Source: Pseudoips prasinana
Taxonomy: Eukaryota > Arthropoda > Insecta > Lepidoptera > Nolidae
Assembly: GCA_951640165.1 (NCBI GenBank)
Contig: OX621254.1
Location: forward strand, 24,216,001 to 24,280,000
Direction of reading: 5' to 3'
DNA: 64,000 bases
Positions 1 through 13,592 of this stretch are shown here, piece after piece (the first letter of the stretch is position 1; every line of letters starts with the position of its first letter). A program made the translations under genes and the position numbers. The notes under the pieces were generated by a model. The model did no database searches, was not told where the DNA came from, and saw nothing but the letters and a program-made list of their open reading frames with translations.

Positions 1-120
1 CGAACTCGTAGAACAAAAGTTGTTGCTTATGGTGTTAGGTATCTGGTTTTGCGAGGTTGTTGGTGTTTTACAAGTAACTATATTATATGTATATAATTTT
101 TATGGTTAATTTCTGGAGCT

Positions 121-376
121 TACTTACTTACTTATCGTATGGGCAGTGATTACCCTAGTGTCGGAATTGTTCAAGCCGCCCATTAGCCCTCCGACATGGC
201 TTAACGACTGTTGTCTAATGGCTACAACCGTTAACGTGCCCTCCGAAGCACGGAGATGCTCAGAAATTAAGCCACTTTAGCGGTCACCTATCTATGGACT
301 GACCGCGAGCCTAGTTGCTTATCCTCACCGATCGCTTACGGACCGGTGAGAGCATCTAGCTATGAGCGCCTCTTAT
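121..376 (-). repeat. 5S-like dispersed repeat, copy 1
   Basis: Reverse-strand copy of a ~240-bp repeat seen about six times in the window. One half resembles the 3' half of 5S rRNA (TTAAGCAACTAGGCTCGCGG, then ATGGGTGACCGC in the better copies); the other half carries CTCCGTGCTTCGGAGGGCAC and a fixed tail near CATACGATAAGTAAGTA. Not functional 5S rRNA. Confidence 0.75.
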
Positions 377-489
377 ATATACTTATTTCTGGAACTTAAA
401 CCTTGGGACGTGGTAGAATGCGACCCCCAACACAGAAATTCTTGAGTAGCTAGTTTAGTTTGAGGCTAAAAAGTGATATTAATACTAAC

Positions 490-624
490 CCGTATGCAAA
501 TCCCAGAGCCTGACGGACAGATCCTTGCAGGAGTCGTCGGTGGAGAGCAGCACGCCGCCCGACTTCGCCAGTCGCAGCAACGACGGCGCCGCCACGTGCC
601 CGCGCAGCGTCAGACGACAGTTAC
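490..624 (-). CDS. NWD-like gene exon 22, WD40 (last in window)
   Basis: 44 codons: NCRLTLRGHVAAPSLLRLAK, VLLSTDDSCKDLSVRLWDLH and TG. The GH and LWDL landmarks of a WD40 repeat are present. The acceptor is CTCCCCAG; the donor GTTAGT in phase 1 shows that coding continues left of the window. No polyadenylation site or stop is visible. Confidence 0.88.
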
Positions 625-3600
625 CTGGGGAGGGGGCATTATTTCTTGCTGTGTATTGGCAGCTACGAATAAGATTACCCTTTTTTCATCCCGTGGGGGG
701 GGGGGGGGGGGGGGGGCGTAGAAGTCGTCCCGAGAGAAAAGCTTTTTGTTTTATAAAATAGGATGGCAAACGAGCATGTGGGTCACCTGATGGTAAGTGA
801 TCACCGCCGCCCATGGACACTCGCAACACCAGAGGAGCCGCTAGTGCGCTTGCTTGCTTATCGTATGGTTAGTGGTAACCCTAGTGTTAAAGTTGCTCAA
901 GCCGCCCAGTAGGCCTCTGACATGGCTTAACGACTGCAGTTGTGTAATGACTACAACCGGGACCGACAGCTTAACGTGCCCTCCGAAGCACGGAGACGCT
1001 CAGGAATTAAACCACTTTGGCGGTCACCCATCTATGGACTGACTGCGAGCCTAGTTGCTTAACCTCGCCGATGGCTTACGGACTGGTGAGAGCATCAAGC
1101 TATGAGCGCCGCCTTTAAGAAACGAATAGACTCCCTTCTTGCAGGTGGCCATGTCATACCGGATCGGAAATACCTCCGCAGCTAATTGATTCCACAGAGC
1201 GGTAGTGCGCGGCAAAAAGTTTTTTGTAAAACGCACGGTGGTAGATGACCATTCATCCAGGTGATAAGGATGAAATTTCCACTTTTGGCGAGAGGGTCTG
1301 TAGCGGAATGTGGCGGCAGGTATAAGCTCGAACCTACCAGATAACGCACAGCAACGTATTTATAAGTACTGTGACCATTCATCATACTAGGATCGCCAAT
1401 CCATCTGCCAGGCGTGGCGATTATAAGGATATCCCCTCATCTCTTAGAGGCGGGTCTTATCCAGCAGTGGACGCCATTTGGCTGTCATGTTCATTTCTGA
1501 TTTATATTTGTTGGATGAGTATTTGTGTGGCCTGAAGCAGGCCTTGTAAGAAACTTACAAGGCTTGGCTTTCTTACTTTTGCTAAGAAAGCTTACATATA
1601 TCTGATAGATTGGCCTATAGATTTGATCTAGGTAAATCTTTTGGGAATCGATCAAGAAGATAAGAGAGATAAATTGTTGTCGATATTAGTTAGTTAAATT
1701 ATCTTACATATATGTCTGCGAAACTCAGGACTTCTCTCATTGAATTATCCACGGAACAAAGCCTGAGAGAACTCACATATATATTGCAATCAGCACACTT
1801 TGTGCTAACTGGGCTATTTATGGGCAGTTAGAAGAGTTATCAATACTTCCTCCATATATAACATGTAACTTAATTAACGCACTACCTGAAAATAGTTTGT
1901 TCAGAATCGTTTACTGAAAATTATTGTAATATTAACCCTGTACAGATAAAACAAACTGATATGGACCGTACGTCAAAGTAATAAGACTTTTAAAATCGCA
2001 GTTTTATTTGTATTCATACAAATTCCATCATTCAATACAAAATAAAGAAAAATAAACTTTATTCCAAGAAACTAATTTAGTAAATAACAATGAATATACA
2101 TGTTAAATTAAAAATTCAGTGTATGTATCATGATTATAACATAATATTCTAATTGGGGTGTTTGAGGGTGTGCTTTAATTACGTTACATGTTATATAAGC
2201 TTCTATACTTTTATCACTTTTAGAACAAAGTCTCTTCAACTCACCTGTGACAAGGTCCCAGACCAATATCCTGGTGTCAGCAAGCCCAGAAACCACGCAG
2301 CCATCCACAGAACTAATAGCCAGTGCCACGGTGTCACAGCCTGGCTTCCACTTCTTGAACAAAGTGCCTGAGTTCAGGTCGTACACCACAATGAAGTTGG
2401 GTGAGGGCTCGTCCAGTTCGCGTGATACTACGCAAACGTAGGAACCTGTTGAATAATTAATAAGTTTAAACTAGAAGTGACCATCGCTAACGTTGATAGT
2501 AAAATATAATATCCTGGGACATCATTTACACACCGCCATCTGATCTCAAACTAAGCAGAGCTTGTACTATGGAAACCAGATAACTGATATCTATATATAT
2601 ATAAATCAATGCCACTTTTCGTTGTAATGTTATAACTCAACAACGCCTTTACCGATGTGGCAAATTTTGGTCTTGAATTATTCGTGGAAGTCCAGGGAAG
2701 GTTTGTACGTAGAGACAATTTAAAAAAGTCTTGAAAAAGTGTAAAATCAACATGTTTTAGCAATTTTAAATATTTTTTGTTTGAATAAATGAACTTAATA
2801 ATTTTTTTTTATTACTATGCCTTATACGTAGCGAAGCACGTACCGGGCCACTAGTGCTACATATATTACTTTTCTTCTGTTAATACATACTTATTAACTA
2901 GCTGTGCCCTGAGGTTTTAATACTTTATATATATTATGATACCCGCGTTAAACTGTATATATTATAGCCTGTGTGTTATTCGGATATATAAGCTATTTTA
3001 CTACAACGTTTCATCAAAATCCGTTATTGCGTGAAAGCGCAACGAACATACACACAGTCATAAATTTTCGCCTTTATAATATTAGCGTGATTACACCCAG
3101 ACTAAGGACAAACAGACATGCATACAAATATCTGTCCTGAGTGGGAATCGAACCCAGCGTGAAAAGCAAGCATTTGCCAACCACGCTAACTCACAATGTT
3201 TATTAATTAGTTTATTGGGTCCATAATAAAAGTATCAACTTTGATAACATTAGTGCATGGTCAGTCACGAGAGTTGCGTCGTGCTGGTTGACCGCGGCTG
3301 CCGCCATGCTCGTGCGCATTGGATTCTAACGCCCGCGCCGTCCGACAGAGGTCTTTTCGCTTTGGCGCTATGAGTGATTCCTTTCCGCGCCTCGACGCCA
3401 GACATGTATCCTGTCTGTATATAAACCATCATATTCAAGGTTGTGTATCACCGGGTGGCCGGATATTAAATTGACGATCACCGTAGCCTAGTTGGTAGTG
3501 CTCCTGTCTACGAAGCTGGTGGTCCTGGGTTCGAATCCCGGTAAGTGCAAATATTCGTGTGATGAACACGAATATTTGTTTGTGAGTCATGGATGTTTTC

Positions 3601-5736
3601 TATGTATTTAAGTATTTATCTATCTATATAAGTATGTATATCGTCGCCTGGTACCCATAGTACAAGCTTTGCTTAGTTTGGGGCTAGGATGATCTGTGTG
3701 ACATTGTCCCTAGATATTATTATTATTATTAAGAGCACAAGATAATCGCAGCTAATCACGTGTCATCAGCTCAGAGAGAAAGAATTAAATATAGATACTG
3801 CACCACTCGAGCACTATATAGGCGGTCACTAGCCTATGGAATGACCGCGAGCCTAGTTGCTTAACCTCGCCAATCTCTTACGGATCGGTGAGAGCATCTG
3901 TCTATGAGTGCCTTAATAATTGTTACTGCTATTCAAGTTGGCTAGTCAATGACGATTGGCGAATGTAGCCAAAATTCGCCAAAGAGCACAATTTGAAATC
4001 TGCGTAATAAGATAGTAGATGTTTTTTTTAGAAGACAATGCTCACTTTAGGGAATTTAATCCCTGTGTCGCGGGGTACTTTACAATCATATAATTGACGG
4101 ACAGAAAGTACAGGCTCCAGAGTCACGGCAACTATTTATGGGTCTCAAAAAAGAGTTGTCCTACGAAACACGCAGTGGCGAGATGACTGTCTTAACCCAT
4201 TCTGATACCCAACTGCAACAGGTTAGAAGAAGAAGTACACTTTATTGCATAAAGAATATACAAGAAGTACAGTATGCATAGAACATTATTTTTGCAATTG
4301 GCATTTGGTTAGACTACATCAATAGAAATGGAAAGAAGGCAAGGAAGGATATAAGGCTTACCTTCATAAGTAATCGCGGCTTTGGAAGTGATGAAATCGT
4401 GGTGCGGTATCCTCAGGTCATACAACAGTTTGCGTGACGTCAGCGACCACACTAACAGCGGGAACGGCTTCTGAGTTTCGTCTCCGCATACGAGAACCCT
4501 GTAGATGAGAATTAAAACAATCTCATCATCATCATAACAACCGTAAGAAGTCCATTGCTGAACAAAAGCCTCCCCTAAGAATCATTTTCAATAATTGTAA
4601 AGGATAGTCAGTATTTTTTTACAAAAGTTGTCCTATGATAAGACTGAGGGGTTATTTAGTATTCTAAAATAAGTTAATTTTTATACATTATATTTTAGAT
4701 TTTGAATTTGTATAATTAAACATTTTTTAAATTTTTAATAAAGTTTAAGTATACTTTTTAAGCCGTTAGAAGCTTTTTAAATAATTCTCATAAGGATTCT
4801 GTAAATTTTTGAACATCAAATACAGTGCATGTTACTTGCTGGTGGAAGAAAATTGAAATCAGATTAGTAGTTTTCGAGTATATCCATTACGACCAAACAT
4901 ACGAAAAATCAAGTCTTTCCTCTTTATAGTAAGGGTCCTCTTGGTCGAATTTCTACCATGGCCGGCCAGTCTCAATAGAGATAAGCCATCTGCGCGATAC
5001 ATATTATACACACACAATGCACAAATGTGTGCATTGTGTGTGTTATACAGATGCTCTTTATATTATCACACACTCATACTGACACCTGACACCACAGGAC
5101 GTTACATAGACATTTAGGTACAAGGATTGTATGTAAAAAATTTCAAGGCAATGCCCGCACTACAGAATCTAATCCCTGTGTCGCGGGGGTACTTTACAAA
5201 CATATAATAGACGGACATAAATTACATCCAGACTCAGAACAACAATTTATGGGTCACACAAATAGTTGTCCGGCGCGCGACTCGAACCCGTGACACGGTG
5301 TTTAAGCCTCTGCGCCGCTATTTTATAATAGTAATGATATTTAGCTAGCTTGGGTTAAGTTATTGTCAAAGAGATTATGTTTAATATCGAAAATTATAAA
5401 TAACGTGCCATATAAATATATTTACCTCCCATCCCCTGAAACCAGCAGGGAATTGAGGAATCTATCTTCACCAGCCTTGAATGTGGTCACACAGTCACCT
5501 GGAATAAAATAAATATTATTGTTCCACAAATGGTTGCACTTAGATATTTAAGGTGACACTGGAACCCGCACTAGGATACCCTGTGTTGCAGGATCCGGTC
5601 TCGTCCGTCGAGGATTGTTTTACAATAAAATGTGCTTCAAAAAATATTCTTCATGTTACAGAATTAAATAATTAAAATTAAGTGTTGGTACATTACATCT
5701 AACTTCTGAATACTGTATAGATCATTGTTTGTACTA

Positions 5737-5770
<34 letters not shown>

Positions 5771-8700
5771 GAGTTTGTGTGTGTGCGTGAGTGTGCATGT
5801 GTGGGGTGTGGATACAATATATAATCATGTTCACCACACAAACATTTGGCAAAAAGAAATACATAATACCGTTTTCGATAAAACAGCCAGACTAAGACAA
5901 ATATCATATTCATGAACGTTAAATATTTGTCTTGTGCCAGGATCGAACTCGCAACTTTTGAATCAGTAAACAGGTACACTGCCAACCGAGTTACTGCTCT
6001 TGATAACAGCCAAAAATTAAGTTCGTTATAACCATTTGGTGGTTATAACGAACTTAATCTTTATTCCGGTCAAAAATCTTTATACCTTTATACTTAATGA
6101 TGAGTTTTAATGAATAAGGAAACTGATATTATGTTAAGTAGCTTGCAACCAATATCAGGAGTAGTTTATAATACGGATCTTGTAGCGACAAGGAACAACT
6201 TCCGTGCGTTTAAGCGCTTTACCATACCTACCATTGGAATCGAATATAACAGCTCACTTAGGATCCTTAAATTAATCTTCGGTGCTTTTGCAGCTGGCTT
6301 CTCTAGTTGCAATTCTCTCGTTTTATGAGGCTATAGCCTCTTTACATCATTCTGTCTCCCGCTTTGCTCTGGAGGGAAGTGGAGCTATTCATTTTTTAAG
6401 TCCTCCTTTTTTCTTTCTGTTTAAATTCGTCGCGGGATCCAAGACAGTTAAGCGATTCCCCGGGACATACCTGAGCCTCACCGCTCAGTGTCATTTCATT
6501 GTGTGCCACTGTTGATCCTGGCTTACAGGAGTTGCAGTGGAAAGAGGAAGGGACTAGTCCTGTAACTGATATTCTGTTGGTTTAGCTATAACCAACTTGA
6601 AGCAGCTCATGTATTATATGGGTTTTTTCGTTGCTGGTGAACCGTTGCATGCTGGGCACATTAGGTTTGTCATCTATTCATGACTGTGGCGGTCAAAAAG
6701 GCAACCACACAACTTATCAATATATATATTTCTAAATACATGCATACTATAGATAAATTACACTCAGATACAGAACAGAATTCTTCAGACATAGATTTGT
6801 CTCGGGTGGGAATCGAACCCATGATCTCTGGCTTACCAGTCAGCATCACTAACCACTGGACCAACAGGGCAGTCAAATTTTGAAATCGTAACATACCTAC
6901 ATATATTTCCGTTTTCATTTCATTTATTAATTCGTTAACAATATACATTAGATTTGAAATTCAATTCAATTATAACTAGCAGTTTTCAATTACATAAATA
7001 GGTACAGACGCCAGCACATCCGGCTACCCAAATCTCTCAAATTTATTGTATAGATTTTCAACTTTATCACATAAGCATAAGGTTCACTTTCAATTGGGGA
7101 AATTTGTCAGATTGGGGCTTGATGTGCTGGCAACTGTACATTAACAGTCAATAATAAGAAATAATAAAAACATTAAATAAAATAATACACACTAATATAC
7201 AACACACAGAACTTTTGCAATAAAATTAACCAGTGCAATTCATAACTTAATAGGATTTAAATTCATCTTCACCTAATATGAATAAAATTTGACAGCTCTG
7301 ATACTGACATTTTGCAATTAATTTAAATCAGTAATTATTGACGACTTACCAGTCTCAATATTCATAAGATTCACGTACATCCGATTTCTCGATAGTGCTA
7401 CTAAATGCTTAGGGTCGTGGAGCCCGTAGTAGGGCATCTTCTGGTTCATCACGCCTTTCAGCGCCACTAAGAAGGTGCCCTGACGATGGAAACAAGAACT
7501 TTTAGATAAAAATGATGCCCTTTTCGAGCGTTACCAATTTTATTTCTTACACAATTTTACTAATTACCATTTTATTAGTATCTTCGGACATTATTTACAT
7601 ACGGCTATCTGATCACAAACTAAGCTACTATGGATACCAGATAACTGATATACTACATATACTACTTTTATTTTGTAAATGCATACTTAAATAGATAATG
7701 ACAACCAGACTCTGAACAAACGGATATTTTCATTAACACAAATATATGTCCTGGGTGGGAATCGAACCCACGACATTGCTGAAAAGCAAACATTTACTAA
7801 CCACGCCAACCGGCCGTCATCGGTTGTCGTGTCCTGTAATAGTCACTCAGGTCTAAAGAAGAGCTAACCTGGTCCAGGTTGTAAACCCTGAGCTCCCTGC
7901 GGCACAGCACCACACACTTGTACTCGTCAATAGGCACCAAGTTGATCGGATGCGTCACGCCAACCATCTTGCGGACCAGCTGACATCTGATAAAAAAAAA
8001 CTTGAGAGGTGTCAAGGGGCACCCGGATGGAACGAAGTTATTTCTTATTATTTATTATGTACAAAAAACCTGTTTACACTCAACAAAAATAATCGTCGCG
8101 ACACCACACTGTTCAATGCGAAATAGAAATGAAAATATCTGGCTTGCTTTCTATAAGAGAGAGAGAGAGACAGATAGAGAAACATGCGCACGCCGCACAG
8201 CTGCAAAAAGTGTCGTGACAACTTTTCGTAAGATTTTTTTCCGTCTAGCCCCCTTTCACAACGCGCGATAAGGAATTTCGTTCCAAAAACATTTAAATAC
8301 TCATCATCATCATCAACCTGATATCATCCACTGCTGGACCACTGCATCCACCAAAGGTGTCCACAACGTTACTATTTGGAAGGTTTTCCCGTAGTCACTG
8401 TTTTTTTACGGCTCCGTACCCAAAGGGTAAAACGGGACCCTATTACTAAGACTTCGCTGTCTGTCCTTCTGTCACCAGGCTGTATCTCATGAACTGTATA
8501 GGTAGACAGTTGAAATTTTCACAAATGATGTATTTATGCGGCAACATAAATACATCATTTGTGAAAATAACAAAAAATACTAAAAAACTAAATAAAATAA
8601 ATATTTAAGGGGACTCTCATACAGCAGATGTGAATTTTTTGCTCGTTTCTATAGATAATGGGACGGAACCCTTCGTGCGTGAGTTCGACTCGCACTTGGC

Positions 8701-11700
8701 CGGTTTTCATTTATTTATTTAAATATATAGATTATACATACAAAGAATAATGCAAACATAAATTTGAGATTAACCATGCATCATATTTGATGAGACATCA
8801 GAGTAGTTCTTAAAAACAATATAAAAATCTTTTGCATGAACGCCGTAGGAATATATTTACAAACAAGAAAATAAAAAGTAAACAATAGGCTTACACATCG
8901 AATTGAGAACCCTTCTCCTTTTTGAGGCTGACTAAACATAAAATAACAATACACAAATTTGCGGGTGAAACTGAGGCTTGGCATGCAAGTTGGTGACCAC
9001 AGTTAGGTGGTAGCTGTACACAGGTAGCTGCCCAACTCCCTAATGTATCCCTTAGACGCCTTCTACGGCACCCACGTGATGGTATGGAGTGGTGCTGTAA
9101 TTTTTTCTAGGTCGGAAATCATACGGCTAATAGATTATGTGATCCTACTAATATTATAAACGCGAAAGTTTGTAAGTATGGATGGATGTTTGCGACTCTT
9201 TGACATAAAAACTACTGAATGGATTTTTATGAATTTTTTACAATAATATAGCTTATACATCAGAATAACACATAGGCTACCATTTATAAAGATATTGTGT
9301 GAAGTGTCCAAATTATGACGACAAGTGTCAAGTAAGTAAGAAAAATCTACCATCTGCGAGCTATTCCGGCGTGCACTGCCAAAACCGCTAGAGGTACACA
9401 TCCTACTAATATTATAAATGCGAAAGTTTGTGAGTATAGATGTATGGATGTATGTTTGTTACTCTTTTACGCCAAAACGACTTTTACGCGGGTGAAACCG
9501 CGGGGCATAGCTAGTAATAAATATTTGGACTCACTTCGTGACATCCCAAACGCAGATCTCCTCCCGCTCCGTCGAGACGGTCGCAACAAACTTCCCCCGA
9601 CTATCAAACCTTACAATTAAATCATAGTTTTTACTATCAAATCCTTCATTTATCGAAAAATCCCTCTTCTCTTTAATCTCTAGAACTTTCCAGAAGTCCT
9701 CGTTTTCCGGATAAAACGTTGGCACAGGTGGATTTTTGACCTCTCTCAACCATTCTTGTACGATTTTCGATTTAAATTCTAACCCATCGCGGATTTTTCT
9801 TTCCAAAGTCATTCGCAATAGTCCATAAAACTGTCGATGGTCGTAATCTAAGGCGTAAGAATGCGTTTCGAGGAAATCTTTGAGTATTTCTATGTGTTCT
9901 GGTAGAGGGTCAATGTGTACTAATGCTATGTCTTCGAGGAAGTGGCAGGTGTCGGTGGCCGCCAGTTTGTCGTGGATCACGTCCAGCTTGGTGAAGTAAA
10001 GCTGGTTGGCGAACTTCTGCGGTTCATCCTTGAATAGATGATAGTGCTGGAATGGAAGTTCGTCTAGTTTCCGGGTGTTATAGCTGGAAAGGAATACCAG
10101 GTTAATTATAGGAGTTACTTTATGGACTATTCATCATCATTATTACAGCTGAAAGAAGTCCACTGCTGGACAAGCACTCATCATACCGCCTCTTTACTAT
10201 ACGGCCTATGAGAGTGCCCGTTAGGAATGGGGCTTTCTATATCTAGTCCAGACAGTGCAGTCGCAACGTAGACTTTAAAAAAGCGCTTGTAAATAGTCAG
10301 AACATGTTTATAGTGATATAGTATACATAATTTCTAGGTATTGAGGAGGATTGTATGAAAACATTTAGAATGAAATTCCTTTAACAAGTTCAATGAATTT
10401 AACGAGTTGAATGGTAGCAGTCATCTCGATTTTATTGATCTGTTACTAATAAAAAATCTACCGGATCCAAATTAACTAGATATTTCCTTGTTAAAGTATA
10501 AATCTTCCCCAAGAAACATAATGGGGGGAAATGCCATAATCGCCACGCTTGGCAAACGGATTGGCGATCGCAGTAAGATGGTCATAGTACTCAGAAGGAA
10601 GCTGCTGCCCGTCCTCAGAATAAAATGGTACTAGTCCCATCCTCTTATCCACCACTGCACTTCAGAGCCTGCACGTAAGTGGGATGTATGAACGCTTAAA
10701 GCGAACTGTGCCTGAGGAGATATGTTATTATGGCATGTTCTTTATCTAACGAGATATTAACTTCTAACTTCGTCTATACTAATATTATAAAGAGGTAACG
10801 TTTGTGAGTTTGTGACGTTGTAAGGGGTAATCTCTGGATCTTCCGAACTGATTTTCTAAATTATCTCACCAATAGAAAGCTACGTTATTGTGGAATGTCA
10901 TAGGCTATGAAGAATTCCAAAATTAATAACACATCTTTACTTAAACTTGAATAAGTTAAAGTTAAGACAAACGGGCAAGGACACAAATATTTATAACGCG
11001 AGACGACGATCGCGGGCGCTGCTCGTTAGTTATAAGTTAATTTGAATTGTATCTTAACCGTCACGCTTTAGATATGGCCTACCTTATGATAAAAAAAAAT
11101 TAAGTGAACTTACAACTCATCAGAAAATTTATTCTCCTGCGATATGAGACGGCCAGCCATCTTTGGGTCGTTTTCTGAATACCACACACCCTAGAAAAAA
11201 CAAAACGTTATCTGAGTACGTTATAGGAGCCTTTCACTGCTTCAAGTTAACTTATGTAACTCTAGTTTTTAATAGAGTTAAACTTATTTAATAATAAGTT
11301 TACTTTTGATGTGAAACATCTATAGCCGCACGGAAAACGACGCGTCACCACGCTATACGATAGTAGTGTGTACGGTGTGGGTCGCCATGCGCAATCGACT
11401 TTTTATTTCATCATTATGACATATTTAGTTCCTATCTTAATATGTTCTTTTCTGCATATTACTTTTACAAAATAATGTCGATGTTTCACATCTGCCAGGC
11501 GTCCCGTGACGGCTCACATTTTTTATGTCTGCGGATAGCTTAAGTTGGAGTAATTTCGGTTTTGCTGTACACAACAATGATAACAATAGAAAAAGATTAT
11601 TCAGCAATAGAAATAAAAGGCATGGATAGAAAAAGCTTTTTCTGATTGGAAAGCATGGCGTGCACTAATGGTCAGACACAAAAGTCAGAGGCAAGTCAAG

Positions 11701-13525
11701 TACAGTAATAGTACAAGTTCTCAAGGCATCTGACTCTCAAACTGGGTAAAACTTGTAATGTAATTATTATTCATATTCATTTTATTCAATAATAATTTAG
11801 ATTGTATTTGCACATTTACAAAATAAATAAATAAATTAACATAACATAACATACATAACAAGTCATTACACATAAAAAGAATTATTAAATTTTGTCAATG
11901 TAACCATAATCATATTTTTAAAAATCTAATTCATGTCACACTTAACAACAATAAATATGTACAAGGGGTCATAGTATGTCAATAACTAAGCTATTACAAT
12001 TTCATCAAATAAAAACAGAATTAAATAGGTGATAGTCCAACAAATTCTATTAATATTATTTCATGTTCTATATAAATTTCAAAATCATAACTCATCTATA
12101 GTGAACAGACATTTGTCCAATAGGAAGGATTTAAGACGCGTACTAAAATAATTTTTATATAATATATTTTTTAAGTCCAGCGGTAATTTATTGAAGATTT
12201 TAATAGCTTGATACTGTGGACTATGTTTAACTATGTTACGAGTACATACCGGAAAAATCTTACTTTCAAAATCTTTTCTGCGTGTGTTTTCCCTCACTAA
12301 TCGGTTCTCGTTTATTTCATATTTATAGATATGTTTTTTAAACGACATTAATAACACTAACACATAAAGACTTGGTACTGTTAGGTTGCCCAGAGATTAT
12401 TTTGCCAAGTGCTGAATAATGAAATTTATTCAGCACTTGGGTATTAACCTACACTTGTACTTGTCAAGTTCACAATGCAGTACATAAACATAGTCGAATA
12501 CAAAAAATTAATTAGTCCGTCCGTGCGGACTGTTTTATCAGATATATTTTTTTTTAATCCTAAAATAAATAACAAGTTACTAATCTATTATTTTGAAATT
12601 TAGTTTTACTATATTTAAATTAAAGAAGAAGGCAATGAGCATTTGGCTGGCGCAGAAGGCTCTTAACCAGTAGCTTAACTAATACCCGAGGCGACCCTTT
12701 TGGGGTTCGGGCCAACGCTCAGGGGGCCTGTATTTTGAAGCATCCCTGTAGCTATAGTTAATATAATAAAATCGTAGGAAAGTCAAAACTGTACATAGAA
12801 TATTTTTTAAAGAGGATACTTGGGGCGTGATCTATAATCGATATCGAAAACAAAAATATAGTTCTTAGAATTTTTGTCTGTGTGTCTGTTTGTCTGTATG
12901 TATGTCCGGGCTAAATTAAAAAAGTACTGCATGGATTTCTTTCAAATTTTGCATGAATATTACTAAGAGGTCGGGTCTACATATAGGCTACGCACTGTGA
13001 TAATTTATAAAATTTAACGCGGGTAAAATCGCGGGGCGCAGCTAGTAGTTAATATTTTGGTCCTCACCTCGTAATAGTCAACAAGCGTTTGCCTCACAGC
13101 AGTATCACAGTCTGCCAGGTAGCGCTCCGTGGCGGCGCTGGCTAATGCCGCGTCCCGCCAGCGGGCGGCGCCGCGTGCGTCCCAGCGCAGCCAGGGGGAC
13201 AGTAGGGCAGCCAGCTGGGGCCACACCAGGGACGCAGGCGCCCACGGTACTACGGACAAGTACAATTGAATAAATTTATTCAGCACTTAAGCATTAGTAT
13301 AGTGAAAGTTGGGTAGTAATAATAATAAAAACTTTATTTTTTCTCTCACACAGAATTTTGTACATTAAAAATACATTACTAGGTGTAGTTAGGATTAATC
13401 TATGTGAGAGACTGGTGTCTGTACTAGGAGACCTGTATGACAGATCGCCAGTCTCTCCACACTCTGGATAGGTAGATTTCAATTTTGTACCTCTCGATTA
13501 AGCTGTAGTACATGTGAGTAAGTGT

Positions 13526-13592
<67 letters not shown>

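Larger units (their letters stand above)
2500..3195 (-). repeat. SINE-C copy interrupted by two Helitrons
   Basis: The tRNA-like end lies at 3130-3195 (reverse of a GGTTCGATTCCCA-type B box) and the 3' body at 2505-2589. The middle is split by Helitrons at 2590-2854 and 2898-3090. Removing them restores the usual SINE-C order, so the SINE is oldest. Confidence 0.75.

Noticed and set aside
3478..3560. tRNA gene
   Set aside because: A and B boxes are present, but the sequence recurs with a fixed SINE body and lacks a pairing acceptor stem.
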